The notes below the pieces were generated by a model. That model saw only the letters and a program-made list of their open reading frames with translations. It had not been told where the DNA came from and searched no databases. A DNA stretch of 64,000 nucleotides from contig CAVRXU010000006.1 in the NCBI GenBank assembly GCA_963725155.1, forward strand, positions 62,001 to 126,000. Reading direction: 5' to 3'. The stretch is from DATDAH01 sp963725155 (GTDB taxonomy: Bacteria; Actinomycetota; Acidimicrobiia; Acidimicrobiales; DATDAH01). Below are positions 8,236 to 16,211 of this stretch, in pieces (positions within the stretch are counted from its first letter, which is position 1; the number at the start of each line of letters is the position of its first letter). A program made the position numbers and the translations under genes.

Positions 8236-9249
8236 TCAGGCGCGACGGTGGGCGGGGAGCAGGTTCGGCCAGGGGCAGCCGGGCGAATGGACCACGACGC
8301 GTTCGCCGGCTCGGGCGATTCGCCGAGCGGCGGCCACGGTCCGCACGACCTCATGGGGTTGGCGCCAGAGGTCGCTCTCCCAGACAACTCCGACGGTGAA
8401 ATCGGCGAGGTTGAGGGCCTCGTAGCGGCGCTCATCGGCAGCCCGGTCGGACGGCGTCGTGTGGTGGAGCTCGCTGTTGATCTCGACGGCCAGCGGGAGG
8501 CGGGGATCCCGGTGATCGCTGCGACCGATGGGCTCGTGTCCGCCGAGCACTCGTTGACGCACGAACTGTTCGGCGCCGGCATCGGCCAGGATTTTCTCGA
8601 ATCGGTCTTCCTGGCGGCTCTCGGTCGGGCTCGACCCGGGTGGACGAGCCTCGGCCAGGGCCCTCATGATCGTCGTGCCCGCTCGTCCCCGCTGGCGGAT
8701 GTCGTCCACCATCTCGGCGAGGCCACCCCAGGTGACGAGGTCGAGCTTGTGGGCGTTGTCGAGCAGACGTCCGATCTTCTCCGCCCCGTAGTCGAGGCGG
8801 TCCGGCGATGAGTAGCGCGCCGCCTCACACCAGATCGCTCTTAGCGCCGTCTCGGTCACAACCCCCCGGACCACGATGATGTCGTGGGCGCGGAGTGCTC
8901 GAAGTCGATGGATCACGGCGAGCGACGACGGCGATCCGGTCAGGCCGTTGGGTCGACTTACATGGATGGTGCGAAGGTCGAATCCTGACAGCCCCAACCA
9001 AGCCAGCGTCGACGGTCCATGGAGCGCCGAGCCGGGGCTGGTGTCCAGGACGCCCGCCATCACTCGCTGCGCGTCCGATTCGGGGGATCCCTTGAGGGCG
9101 ATGAGCCGGTTGCTGCGCACGGTCCATCGGCAACTGCGCCGCGCGGTCCACCAGTCGTCGATCGTGCACCCCATCCCCGGGAGCTGGAAACGGGCGACAA
9201 GGCCCTCCTGGTGCGATGCCTTCTGCCGGAACCGGTCTTCCCAGTGCAT
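8236..9249 (-). CDS. AbiEi-like / DUF559 (PD-(D/E)XK nuclease-like) domain protein
   Basis: 337 residues. The N-terminal ~100 residues look like the winged-helix region of AbiEi-type antitoxin-like proteins common in actinobacteria. The C-terminal part, with ILADAGAEQFVRQ then LPLAVEINSELHHT and later FTVGVVWESDLWRQP, has the beta-strand/acid spacing of the DUF559/Vsr-like PD-(D/E)XK endonuclease fold. Its function is unproven: a type IV toxin-antitoxin relic, a mobile passenger or a solitary nuclease are all possible. No partner AbiEii is adjacent. GGGAGG 8 nt upstream supports ATG 9249. Palindrome copies 1-2 lie downstream and copy 3 upstream, so the gene is bracketed by related repeats. 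Confidence 0.6.
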   Translation of the reverse strand: MHWEDRFRQKASHQEGLVARFQLPGMGCTIDDWWTARRSCRWTVRSNRLIALKGSPESDAQRVMAGVLDTSPGSALHGPSTLAWLGLSGFDLRTIHVSRPNGLTGSPSSLAVIHRLRALRAHDIIVVRGVVTETALRAIWCEAARYSSPDRLDYGAEKIGRLLDNAHKLDLVTWGGLAEMVDDIRQRGRAGTTIMRALAEARPPGSSPTESRQEDRFEKILADAGAEQFVRQRVLGGHEPIGRSDHRDPRLPLAVEINSELHHTTPSDRAADERRYEALNLADFTVGVVWESDLWRQPHEVVRTVAAARRIARAGERVVVHSPGCPWPNLLPAHRRA

Positions 9250-9294
9250 GGCCCCAGCCTCCCGGCAGCCTGTGACAACTATCCGAAATGGCCC

Positions 9295-9344
9295 GTTCTG
9301 TGTACTGGTGTTCGTGAGCTGTCACGAACACCAGTACACAGAAC
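9295..9344. repeat. 50-bp perfect palindrome, copy 3
   Basis: Two perfect 23-bp arms (9295-9317 and 9322-9344) around a 4-nt loop GCTG. The outer arm begins GTTCTGTGTACTGGTGTTCG, clearly related to copies 1 and 2. It lies in the divergent gap between the DUF559-type gene and the SDR gene, so here it cannot be an ordinary terminator for either one. As RNA it would form a very strong hairpin. Confidence 0.92.
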
Positions 9345-9370
9345 GGAGGGGGCGGGGGGAGGGTGGTCAC

Positions 9371-9376
9371 TAACGT
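9371..9376 (+). promoter_or_regulatory. Putative -10 element of leaderless SDR gene
   Basis: TAACGT is followed by 8 nt and the ATG at 9385, with no Shine-Dalgarno sequence between. Confidence 0.4.
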
Positions 9377-9384
9377 CGCTGGGC

Positions 9385-10149
9385 ATGGACATCAGCGGAG
9401 CATCAGCACTGGTCACCGGCGGCGCCTCTGGCCTGGGTGGGGCCACCTCCCGCCTGCTGGCCGAGCTCGGGGCCAAGGTCACCGTCGTCGATCTCCAGGA
9501 CGAGAAGGGCGAGGCGATGGCGGCCGAGGTCGGCGGCCAGTACGCCCACGCCGACGTCACCGACACCGAGCAGGTCGAGGCCGCGGTGGCCACGGCGAAT
9601 GCCGACGGGGACCTGCGCATGGTGGCCAACTGCGCCGGCATCGGCTGGGCCCAGCGCACGGTCGGCAAGGGTGGCGAGCCCCACGACCTGGCCGTCTTCG
9701 AGAAGGTCGTCCAGGTCAACGTGATCGGTACGTTCAACGTCATCCGCCTCGCGGCGTCGGCCATGAGCCAGAACGACCCGGTGGGGGAGGACGGCGAGCG
9801 GGGGGCCATCGTCAACATCGCCTCGGTCGCGGCCTTCGACGGCCAGACCGGCCAGTCCAGCTACTCGGCCGCCAAGGGAGGGATCGTGGGCATGACCCTG
9901 CCCATCGCCCGGGACCTGGCCGCCGTCGGCATCCGGGTCTGCACCATCGCCCCGGGCACGATCGACACGCCGATGTTCGCGTTCGCCTCCGAGGACACGA
10001 AGGCGGGTTTGGGGGCCGGCGTGCTCTTCCCCAAGCGCATGGGCCGGCCCGAGGAAGTGGCCTCGCTCGCCGCCGAGATCTTCCGCAACAGCTACCTCAA
10101 CGCCGAGACCATTCGCATCGACGGCGGGATCCGGATGCCCCCCAAGTAG
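9385..10149 (+). CDS. SDR dehydrogenase, 3-hydroxyacyl-CoA dehydrogenase type II-like
   Basis: 254 residues, normal for a classical short-chain dehydrogenase. It has the NAD-binding motif TGGASGLGG (about 12-20), an acidic residue at the end of beta-2 (VVDLQD) that favours NAD, NCAGIG, and the catalytic YSAAKGG. The overall sequence, including NVIGTFNVIRLAA and the C-terminal APGTIDTPMF, is closest to HSD17B10/FabG-like 3-hydroxyacyl-CoA dehydrogenases of fatty-acid or sterol side-chain breakdown. The substrate remains an inference. A longer upstream frame exists, but homology starts at ATG 9385. The gene converges on the HAD phosphatase with 3 bp between. Confidence 0.88.
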   Translation: MDISGASALVTGGASGLGGATSRLLAELGAKVTVVDLQDEKGEAMAAEVGGQYAHADVTDTEQVEAAVATANADGDLRMVANCAGIGWAQRTVGKGGEPHDLAVFEKVVQVNVIGTFNVIRLAASAMSQNDPVGEDGERGAIVNIASVAAFDGQTGQSSYSAAKGGIVGMTLPIARDLAAVGIRVCTIAPGTIDTPMFAFASEDTKAGLGAGVLFPKRMGRPEEVASLAAEIFRNSYLNAETIRIDGGIRMPPK

Positions 10150-10152
10150 CGC

Positions 10153-10773
10153 TCACCGCCGGCGGCCGACCCACACGGGCTCGTCGGCGACGGCCAGCAG
10201 GTCCTGGTCGCCCGAGGAGTTGCCGTAGGCCCACAAGCGCTCCGGCGTGTCGCCCCCGAGCCAGTCGGTGAGACGGACGACCTTCTCCGGCCCTCGGCAG
10301 TTGGGCCCGACCATGCGCCCGGTCAGGCGGCCGTCGTCGGCCACCTCCAACTCGACGGCGCAGACGCCGTCGAGGCCGAGGTGCTCGACCACCGGGTCGA
10401 GGTAGGCCCGCAGCGACGCGGAGACGATCACCACCTCGTGGCCCGCCTCCTGGTGCCAGCGGATGCGCTCCACCATGTCCGGGCGGAACTGGGCCGGCAG
10501 CTCCCGCCCGTAGTCGACGGCCGCGGCCGCCAGGTCCTCGGCGGGCACGCCGGTGAGGAGCTGCTGGAACACCGCGGCCTTGTAGGCCTCCCGTCGATCG
10601 GACCCGGTCAAGGCTGCCGGCAGGGCCTGGATGAATCCCCCCGTGAAGCGGGGCAGGCCCCGCAACCGGCGCAGGAACGGGACCAACGTGTCCCGGTGGG
10701 TGATCGTGCCGTCGAAGTCGAAGGCGGCCACCAGCCGGCCTCGGCTCTCAGCACCGTGAACGCCCTCACTCAC
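10153..10773 (-). CDS. HAD-superfamily IB hydrolase (SerB/CicA-like phosphatase)
   Basis: About 206 residues from GTG 10773. HAD motif I is FDFDGTITHRDT near the N-terminus, motif II SASLRAYLDP, and motif IV YGNSSGDQDLL. The cap between motifs I and II, with ALTGSDRREAYK, is typical of HAD-IB hydrolases that act on phosphoserine-like or phospholipid head-group phosphates. The start overlaps the stop of the upstream SRPBCC gene by 8 bp, which indicates translational coupling; a TTG at 10782 would extend it by three codons. Substrate unknown. Confidence 0.85.
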   Translation of the reverse strand: MSEGVHGAESRGRLVAAFDFDGTITHRDTLVPFLRRLRGLPRFTGGFIQALPAALTGSDRREAYKAAVFQQLLTGVPAEDLAAAAVDYGRELPAQFRPDMVERIRWHQEAGHEVVIVSASLRAYLDPVVEHLGLDGVCAVELEVADDGRLTGRMVGPNCRGPEKVVRLTDWLGGDTPERLWAYGNSSGDQDLLAVADEPVWVGRRR

Positions 10774-11203
10774 CGGCGACAACGGCCTCCAGGCGCTCCA
10801 GCGTCTTGGCCATGGTGTCCGGGTGCTTCTTCGGGTAGCCCATGAACTCGATCACCCGTGGGGAACGGGACGTCGACCAGTCGAAGGTCTCGGTCACCTT
10901 GGTCCCGCCCTCGACCGGCTCGAACTCGTAGCGCCAGCGGTGCTTGCCGAAGTGCTGCCAGGCGATCAGGCGGTTCTCCTCGTACTCCACCACCTCGTTC
11001 TGGATCCGGTACGGCACGCCGATGCGCATGTTCATGCCGAAGCGGGAACCGAGGACGAGCGGCTCCGGGTCCCCGGTTGCCCCTTTGAGCGAGCCGGAGC
11101 CGTCGAAGTCGGCATGGCGCCGGGCGTCGGCCACGACGGCAAAGATCGCCTCGGCGGGGGCGTCGATGACGCGGCTGACGGAGACCTGTTTGGTGTCGCT
11201 CAT
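10766..11203 (-). CDS. SRPBCC (polyketide cyclase/dehydrase-like) family protein
   Basis: 145 residues covering one START-like lipid-binding domain: the opening VSVSRVIDAPAEAIFAVVAD is the classic first strand and helix. The later LIAWQHFGKHRWRYEFEPV and TKVTETFDWS form the central sheet of the helix-grip fold. Such proteins bind hydrophobic ligands or act as cyclases. This one is the first gene of a two-gene unit with the HAD phosphatase, so lipid or polyketide handling is plausible but unproved. Confidence 0.82.
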   Translation of the reverse strand: MSDTKQVSVSRVIDAPAEAIFAVVADARRHADFDGSGSLKGATGDPEPLVLGSRFGMNMRIGVPYRIQNEVVEYEENRLIAWQHFGKHRWRYEFEPVEGGTKVTETFDWSTSRSPRVIEFMGYPKKHPDTMAKTLERLEAVVAGE

Positions 11204-11215
11204 GTGGGGGTGAAC

Positions 11216-12113
11216 CTACTTGCCCAGGACGGCCCGGAGTCCTGACTCGAGGTCGGGGTGGGTGAACGTGAACCCACTGGCCTCGAGGACCTTCGGGAAC
11301 ACCCGCTGGGAGGCGTACAGGAACGTCTCGGTGGCCTCCCCCCCGAGGATGATCTTGGGGCCGAACCGGGGGACGGGGAACAGCGTCGGCCGGTTCAGGA
11401 CCTCACCCAGGGTCGAGGTGATCTCCTGGTTCGTGGCCGGCGCCGGGGCGGTCAGGTTCACCGGTCCGGACACGTCGTGCTCGAGGAGGTGGCGGATGGC
11501 CCTGACCTCGTCGTCGATGGTGATCCAGCTCCAGTACTGGCGCCCCGAACCGAGGCGCCCGCCGAGGCCCAGCTTGAACAGCGGTAAGAGCTTCGCCAGT
11601 GCCCCGCCGCCGGGCGCGAGCACGATGCCCGTGCGGATGGTGGCGACGCGGATGCCGGCTGCCGCCGCCGGCGCGGCGGCGCCCTCCCAGTCCCGGCAGA
11701 GGTCGGCCAGGAAGTCGTCCCCCGCCTTGCTCTCCTCGGTGAGCTTCTCGTCGCCCCGGTCGCCGTAGTAGCCGATGGCCGAGCCGGACACGAGGACGGG
11801 GGGCTTGGCGTCGAGGTCGGCGAGGGTCTCGGCCAGCAGGGTGGTGCCCACCACGCGGGCCTCACGCAGGTCGCGCTTGCGGGCCTCGGACCAGCGCTTG
11901 TCGCCGATGCCGGGGCCGGCCAGGTGGACGACACCGTCGGCTCCCTCCAGCCCTTTCCGGTCGATCGTTGCCCGCCGCCGGATCCCATTGGACCTCGTCG
12001 GAGCCCCGGGCCGGACGGCGGACCAGACGCCGCACTCCGTGCCCGTCGGCCTCGAGTCCGGCCACCAGCCCGGTCCCGATGAGCCCGCTGCTGCCCGTGA
12101 CGACGACGTCCAT
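11216..12113 (-). pseudogene. TIGR01777-family NAD(P)-dependent epimerase, frameshifted
   Basis: Two frames together make one intact-looking SDR-type epimerase with a DUF1731 C-terminus. The first frame runs from ATG 12113 (MDVVVTGSSGLIGTGLVAG, Rossmann motif) to QWDPAAG. The second continues with TIDRKGLEGADGVVHLAG and covers SAIGYYGDRGDE and the C-terminal TFTHPDLESGLRAVL. Removing a single base of the TT at 11968-11969 rejoins them exactly at the expected family position. The break is either a real mutation or a sequencing/assembly error. TACGGT at 12125-12120, 6 nt before the ATG, suggests a leaderless promoter. Family members are often annotated as SulA/YfcH-like and their substrate is unknown. 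Confidence 0.85.
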
Positions 12114-12119
12114 TTCCCG

Positions 12120-12125
12120 ACCGTA
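12120..12125 (-). promoter_or_regulatory. Putative -10 element of leaderless epimerase gene
   Basis: On the minus strand TACGGT is followed by 6 nt and then ATG 12113. Confidence 0.4.
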
Positions 12126-12139
12126 CGGGAGTTTCGACA

Positions 12140-12145
12140 TAGGAT
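12140..12145 (+). promoter_or_regulatory. Putative -10 element upstream of the LapA-like gene
   Basis: TAGGAT is followed by 6 nt and then ATG 12152. That ATG is the first copy of a duplicated start, not the start of the long frame. Confidence 0.45.
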
Positions 12146-12146
12146 T

Positions 12147-12189
12147 GCAATATGGCTGACGGAGAACTGCAATATGGCTGACGGAGATC
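12147..12189 (+). repeat. 22-bp tandem duplication over the translation start
   Basis: The unit GCAATATGGCTGACGGAGA occurs twice with a 22-bp period, giving start codons at 12152 and 12174 in different frames. The first ATG opens a 9-codon frame MADGELQYG that stops at TGA 12179-12181, just inside the second start. Confidence 0.9.
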
Positions 12190-12404
12190 GGAAGGGCCCG
12201 ATCGGCTCCGGCGCCATCGTGGCCCTGGTCGTGCTGGTCGTGGCCCTGCTCGCCTTCGTCTTCCAGAACACCGAGGACGTGCAGTTCAACTGGCTCATGA
12301 TCGAGCTCACCATGCCCCTCTGGTTGGCCTTGGTGATCACCGCCGTCCTGGGGGCGCTCATCGCCAACCTGGGGGGCTGGATGCTCCGGCGGCGTTCGAC
12401 GTGA
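12174..12404 (+). CDS. LapA (DUF1049)-domain membrane protein
   Basis: 76 residues. After a short charged N-terminus (MADGDRKGPIGS) there are two hydrophobic helices: IVALVVLVVALLAFVFQN (about 14-31) and LALVITAVLGALIANLGG (about 51-68). FQNTEDVQFNWL between them is the LapA/DUF1049 signature, and the short C-terminus is Arg-rich. In enterobacteria LapA acts with LapB in envelope biogenesis; in actinobacteria the role is unknown. The start lies in a 22-bp tandem duplication, so ribosomes starting at the upstream ATG would meet a stop at 12179 and have to re-initiate here. Confidence 0.8.
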   Translation: MADGDRKGPIGSGAIVALVVLVVALLAFVFQNTEDVQFNWLMIELTMPLWLALVITAVLGALIANLGGWMLRRRST

Positions 12405-12445
12405 TCTCCTCAAGTCTCGCCGGCGCGAGCCGACAGAGGGAGGTG

Positions 12446-13315
12446 ATGCGTCATTTCCGGATCGTCGTGGCCCTGATCGCCGTCGTGATGGGCCTCGCGG
12501 CGTCGCCGGGGGCGCCTCCCGCGGCCGCAGGCGCGGGTTCCCGCGCCGACGCCATGATTCGCATGGTCGGCCAGGCCTCCTGGGCCGGGAACGGCATCTA
12601 CAACACGACCGGCGCCGGTCAGGCCCGAGAGCGTCGGATCGGGGCGACCGGCCGCGGGATCTTCTACATCCACGTGGAGAACGACGGTGCCGCCGCCGCC
12701 GACTACCGGGTGTCGGGCTCCCTGCACACGGCCCGCTTCTCCGTCCGCTACAAGGTCGGCGCGCTGGACGTCAGCGATGCCGTCAAGGACGGTCGCTACC
12801 AGATCAACAACCTCGCCCCCGGCGCCCATCGGACCATCACGGTCGAGGTGAGCACCCGGCACGCGGTGCCCAGGGGCACGGCCTTCTCGGCGCGGCTCCG
12901 CTCCCGGTCGATGGCCGACGCCACCGTCGACGTCACCCGGGCGTCGGTGGTCCGACCGCTCTACAGCGACGACCAGCTCACCGTGCTCAGTCAGATCAAT
13001 GCGTCACGGGCGCAGAACCACCTGGCGGGGCTCGCCATGAACGCGACGCTGGCGTCGAAGGCCCAGGCCTGGTCCGCGCACCTGGCCCAGATCGGGCACC
13101 TGGAGCACTCGAACCTCACCTCCGGGGTCCCCGCGGGCTGGGAGGCCCTCGCCGAGAACGTCGGCTACAACCAGAACCTCACCGCGATGCACCAGGCGTT
13201 CCTCGGCTCGAGTGGTCACCGGGCCAACCTGCTCGGGCCCTACAACTACGTGGGTACGGGCGTGACCCGTTCCGGCGGCCGGGTCTGGGTCGTCCACGTG
13301 TTCATGCGGACCTGA
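12446..13315 (+). CDS. Secreted CAP/SCP-domain protein
   Basis: 289 residues with a signal peptide: MRHFRIVVALIAVVMG and an Ala/Pro-rich cleavage region up to about residue 30. A middle domain (about 40-165) is beta-rich and of unrecognised type. The C-terminal ~120 residues are a CAP/SCP (PR-1, Allergen V5) domain: LSQINASRAQNHLAGL, then HSNLTSGVPAG and GWEALAENVGYNQN, and finally SSGHRANLLGPYNYVGTGV. The His and Glu of the CAP cavity are present. Bacterial CAP proteins are secreted or wall-associated with unclear activity. The start is chosen at ATG 12446 because GAGGGAGG lies just upstream. The gene is convergent with the glutamine-synthetase-like gene. Confidence 0.85.
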   Translation: MRHFRIVVALIAVVMGLAASPGAPPAAAGAGSRADAMIRMVGQASWAGNGIYNTTGAGQARERRIGATGRGIFYIHVENDGAAAADYRVSGSLHTARFSVRYKVGALDVSDAVKDGRYQINNLAPGAHRTITVEVSTRHAVPRGTAFSARLRSRSMADATVDVTRASVVRPLYSDDQLTVLSQINASRAQNHLAGLAMNATLASKAQAWSAHLAQIGHLEHSNLTSGVPAGWEALAENVGYNQNLTAMHQAFLGSSGHRANLLGPYNYVGTGVTRSGGRVWVVHVFMRT

Positions 13316-13318
13316 CGC

Positions 13319-14692
13319 TCAGAGCCGTTCGAAGCCCCGACGGACCTCCCAGTCCGTGACGTACTTGTTGAACTCGTTCCACTCCTGCACGGCCGTGTTG
13401 ACCAGGTGCCGGTGGACGACCTCGCCGAAGGCCTCCTGGGCCACGGTGGACCCCTCCAGCAGCTCGATGGCGTCGACCAGCGTGTGGGGCACCCGCAACA
13501 GGTCCTCCGCCTCGTAGCCGTTGCCCTCGTAGGGGTCGCCCGGGTCGAGGCCGTTCTCGATCCCGTGCAGACCGGCGGCGATCTTGGCCGCCAGGGCGAG
13601 GTAGGGGTTGGCGTCGGCCCCGGGGATGCGGGACTCGACCCGGTACCCCTCGCCGTGGCTGACGACCCGCAGGCCCAGGGTGCGGTTGTCCTTGCCCCAT
13701 CCGATGGCCGTGGGGGCCCAGGAGTCGGGCTGGTAGCGCTTGTAGGAGTTCACGAACGGGGCGTAGCACCAGGCCAGCTCGCGGGTGGCGGCCATCTGGC
13801 CGCCCAGCCAGCCCCGGAACACCTCGCTCATGTGGTGGGGCCCGCCCTCGTCCCACATCAACGACGTCTCGCCGTCGGCGTCCCACACGCTCGAATGGAT
13901 GTGACAGCTGGAGCCGACCTTGTCGAAGGCGTACTTGGCCATGAAGGTGATGGCCTGGCCGTTGAGGGCGGCGATCTCCTTCACGCCGTTCTTGTAGATG
14001 GTGTGGCGGTCGGCCATCTCCAGCGCTTCGGCGTAGTACAGGTTGATCTCGTGCTGGCCGTGCTCGGCCTCGCCCTTGGAGAACTCGACCGGCACCCCGG
14101 CGCCGTCCATCCCGTTGCGGATCTGGCGGATCAGGTACTCGTCCTTGGTGGTCTGGAGGATGTGGTAGTCGAGGATGTAGTCGTTCTGCGGGGTGAGGTT
14201 CCGGTAACCGGCTTCGGCGGCCTCCTCGTAGGTCTGGCGGAAGAGGATGAACTCCAGCTCGGTCCCGCACTTGATCGTGTAGCCCAGGGCGGCCGCCTTC
14301 TCCAGCTGGCGGCGCAGGATGGTGCGGGGGGCGACCTCGACGGGCTCACCCGTCTCCTCCTCGAAAAGGTCGCAGACGACGAGGGCGGTGGCCTCCAGCC
14401 ACGGGATGCGGCGCAGGGTGGCCAGGTCGGGTCGGCAGCTGAAGTCGCCGTAGCCCTTCTCCCAGGTGGCGTACTCGTAGCCCGGGAGGACGTTCATGTC
14501 GACATCGACCGTCAACAGGTAGTTGCAGGCCTCGACCGAGCCGTCGATCACGTGGTCGAGGAAGTAGTGCCCGGTCACCCGTTTCCCCATGAGGCGTCCC
14601 TGGAGGTCGGGGAAGACGACGAGCACGGTGTCGATGTCGCCCGAGCGGATCTGCTCCTCGAGAGCGCTGCGTTCCAGCGGTGAAGCGGCCAT
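13319..14692 (-). CDS. Glutamine synthetase-like gamma-glutamyl-amine ligase
   Basis: 457 residues from ATG 14692. Both GS domains are present: an N-terminal beta-grasp and a catalytic part with GTELEFILF, GQHEINLYYAEAL, the ATP/glutamate loop SCHIHSSVW and ESRIPGADANPYLALAA. The length and sequence suit the GlnA3/PuuA-like group rather than GSI-beta: the Tyr-adenylylation region is absent. These enzymes join glutamate to amines such as putrescine or methylamine. The divergent neighbour 53 bp away is an aldehyde dehydrogenase, the usual partner in gamma-glutamyl-polyamine catabolism, so that role is the best inference. True ammonia assimilation cannot be excluded. Confidence 0.82.
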   Translation of the reverse strand: MAASPLERSALEEQIRSGDIDTVLVVFPDLQGRLMGKRVTGHYFLDHVIDGSVEACNYLLTVDVDMNVLPGYEYATWEKGYGDFSCRPDLATLRRIPWLEATALVVCDLFEEETGEPVEVAPRTILRRQLEKAAALGYTIKCGTELEFILFRQTYEEAAEAGYRNLTPQNDYILDYHILQTTKDEYLIRQIRNGMDGAGVPVEFSKGEAEHGQHEINLYYAEALEMADRHTIYKNGVKEIAALNGQAITFMAKYAFDKVGSSCHIHSSVWDADGETSLMWDEGGPHHMSEVFRGWLGGQMAATRELAWCYAPFVNSYKRYQPDSWAPTAIGWGKDNRTLGLRVVSHGEGYRVESRIPGADANPYLALAAKIAAGLHGIENGLDPGDPYEGNGYEAEDLLRVPHTLVDAIELLEGSTVAQEAFGEVVHRHLVNTAVQEWNEFNKYVTDWEVRRGFERL

Positions 14693-14733
14693 GGTCGGTG
14701 AGCATGGCACGGTCCCCGGATCCGTGCGCTCCC

Positions 14734-14739
14734 TACGAT
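14734..14739 (+). promoter_or_regulatory. Putative -10 element of leaderless aldehyde dehydrogenase gene
   Basis: TACGAT is followed by 6 nt (GGCCCC) and ATG 14746. There is no ribosome binding site, so a transcript would start at the ATG. Confidence 0.5.
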
Positions 14740-14745
14740 GGCCCC

Positions 14746-16194
14746 ATGGCCGAACACCGTGACCTGTTGATCGGTGGGGTGCCCCGCCCCGCGGCCGAGG
14801 GCGAGACCTTCGCTGTGGCCAACCCCCATGACGGGTCGGTGATCGCGTCGGTGGCCAAGGCCGGGCCGGTCGACGTCGATGCCGCGCTGACCTGTGCGAC
14901 CCGGGCGTTCACCGAAGGGGCCTGGCCCCGCATGGCGGCGGTGGAACGGGGTCGGGTCCTGTTGCGGGCCGCGGCCCTGCTGCGGGAGCGGGCCGACCAG
15001 TTCGTCGCCTGCGACGTGGCCAACGCGGGCAAGCCGGTGGCCAGCGCGCAGTGGGAGGTCGAGGCCACGGCCTCCACCTTCGAGTACTACGGCGGGGCGG
15101 CCAACAAGGTCCACGGCGACGTGCCGCCGGTGGCGAAGCCCGGGTTGGCCGTGGTCCTGAAGGAGCCCATCGGCGTCTGTGCCCTGATCGTGCCGTGGAA
15201 CTTCCCCCTGATGATCGCCGGGTGGAAGGTGGCGCCGGCCCTGGCCTGTGGCAACACCATCGTGCTCAAGCCCGCGAGCTACACGCCTCTGTCGGCCCTC
15301 CTGCTCGGCCAGGTCCTGGTCGACGCCGGGGTCCCGGCTGACGCGGTGTCCGTGCTCCCCGGCCCGGGGGCCAGCGTGGGTGACGTCCTGGTCGGTGACC
15401 CGCGGGTCCACAAGATCAGCTTCACGGGCGAGACGACCACCGGGACCCGGATCCTCCAGCAGTCGGCGCCCAACATCGCCCGGGTCGCCCTCGAGCTCGG
15501 CGGGAAGTCGCCCTGCATCGTGTTCGCCGACGCCGACCTCGACCGGGCGGCCGAGGAGCTGCCCATGGCCGTCTTCGACAACGCCGGCCAGGATTGCTGT
15601 GCCCGGGCCCGGGTGCTGGTCGAGCGTCCGGTCTACGACGACTTCGTGGCCGCCTTCGCCCGTCACACCGAGGCCGTCCGGGTCGGCGCCCCGACCGCGG
15701 ACGGCACGCAGATGGGACCGCTGATCTCGACTCGTCAGCGGGATTCCGTGGCCGACTATGTCGCCCTGGGCCAGGACGAGGGGGCCGAGCTGGTCACCGG
15801 TGGTGGGACCCCGGAGGGCGATGACCTCGCGGCCGGCAGCTACCTCACGCCCGCCGTCCTGGCCGGGGTGGACAACGACATGCGGGTGGCCCGCGAGGAG
15901 ATCTTCGGCCCCGTGGCCACGGTCATCCCGTTCGCCACCGAGGCCGACGCCGTGGCGTTGGCCAACGACTCGATCTACGGCCTGTCGGGCTCCCTGTGGA
16001 CCCGTGACCTGGGTCGGTCCATCCGGATGGCCAAGGCGGTCCGGACCGGTGTCCTGTCGGTCAACTCCAACTCCTCCGTGCACCAGGAGGCCCCGTTCGG
16101 GGGCTACAAGCAGAGTGGCCTGGGCCGGGAGAGCGGACTGGCCGCCATGGCGGCCTACACCGAGCAGAAGACGGTCTTCTTCGCCGACGCCTGA
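14746..16194 (+). CDS. NAD(P)-dependent aldehyde dehydrogenase (aminobutyraldehyde-type)
   Basis: 482 residues, full length for the ALDH superfamily. It carries IVPWNFPLMIAGWKVAPALA, SFTGETTTGTRI, the glutamate motif LELGGKSP and the nucleophile motif NAGQDCCARAR (either of two adjacent Cys), plus EEIFGPV and the C-terminal FGGYKQSGLGRE. It oxidises an aldehyde to the acid. Overall sequence and the divergent PuuA-like ligase suggest gamma-aminobutyraldehyde or gamma-glutamyl-aminobutyraldehyde as substrate, in polyamine breakdown. Homology starts at ATG 14746, 7 nt after a good -10 hexamer. The upstream extension of the frame is non-coding. Confidence 0.9.
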   Translation: MAEHRDLLIGGVPRPAAEGETFAVANPHDGSVIASVAKAGPVDVDAALTCATRAFTEGAWPRMAAVERGRVLLRAAALLRERADQFVACDVANAGKPVASAQWEVEATASTFEYYGGAANKVHGDVPPVAKPGLAVVLKEPIGVCALIVPWNFPLMIAGWKVAPALACGNTIVLKPASYTPLSALLLGQVLVDAGVPADAVSVLPGPGASVGDVLVGDPRVHKISFTGETTTGTRILQQSAPNIARVALELGGKSPCIVFADADLDRAAEELPMAVFDNAGQDCCARARVLVERPVYDDFVAAFARHTEAVRVGAPTADGTQMGPLISTRQRDSVADYVALGQDEGAELVTGGGTPEGDDLAAGSYLTPAVLAGVDNDMRVAREEIFGPVATVIPFATEADAVALANDSIYGLSGSLWTRDLGRSIRMAKAVRTGVLSVNSNSSVHQEAPFGGYKQSGLGRESGLAAMAAYTEQKTVFFADA

Positions 16195-16211
16195 TCCGGC
16201 GTCGCGGCCGC

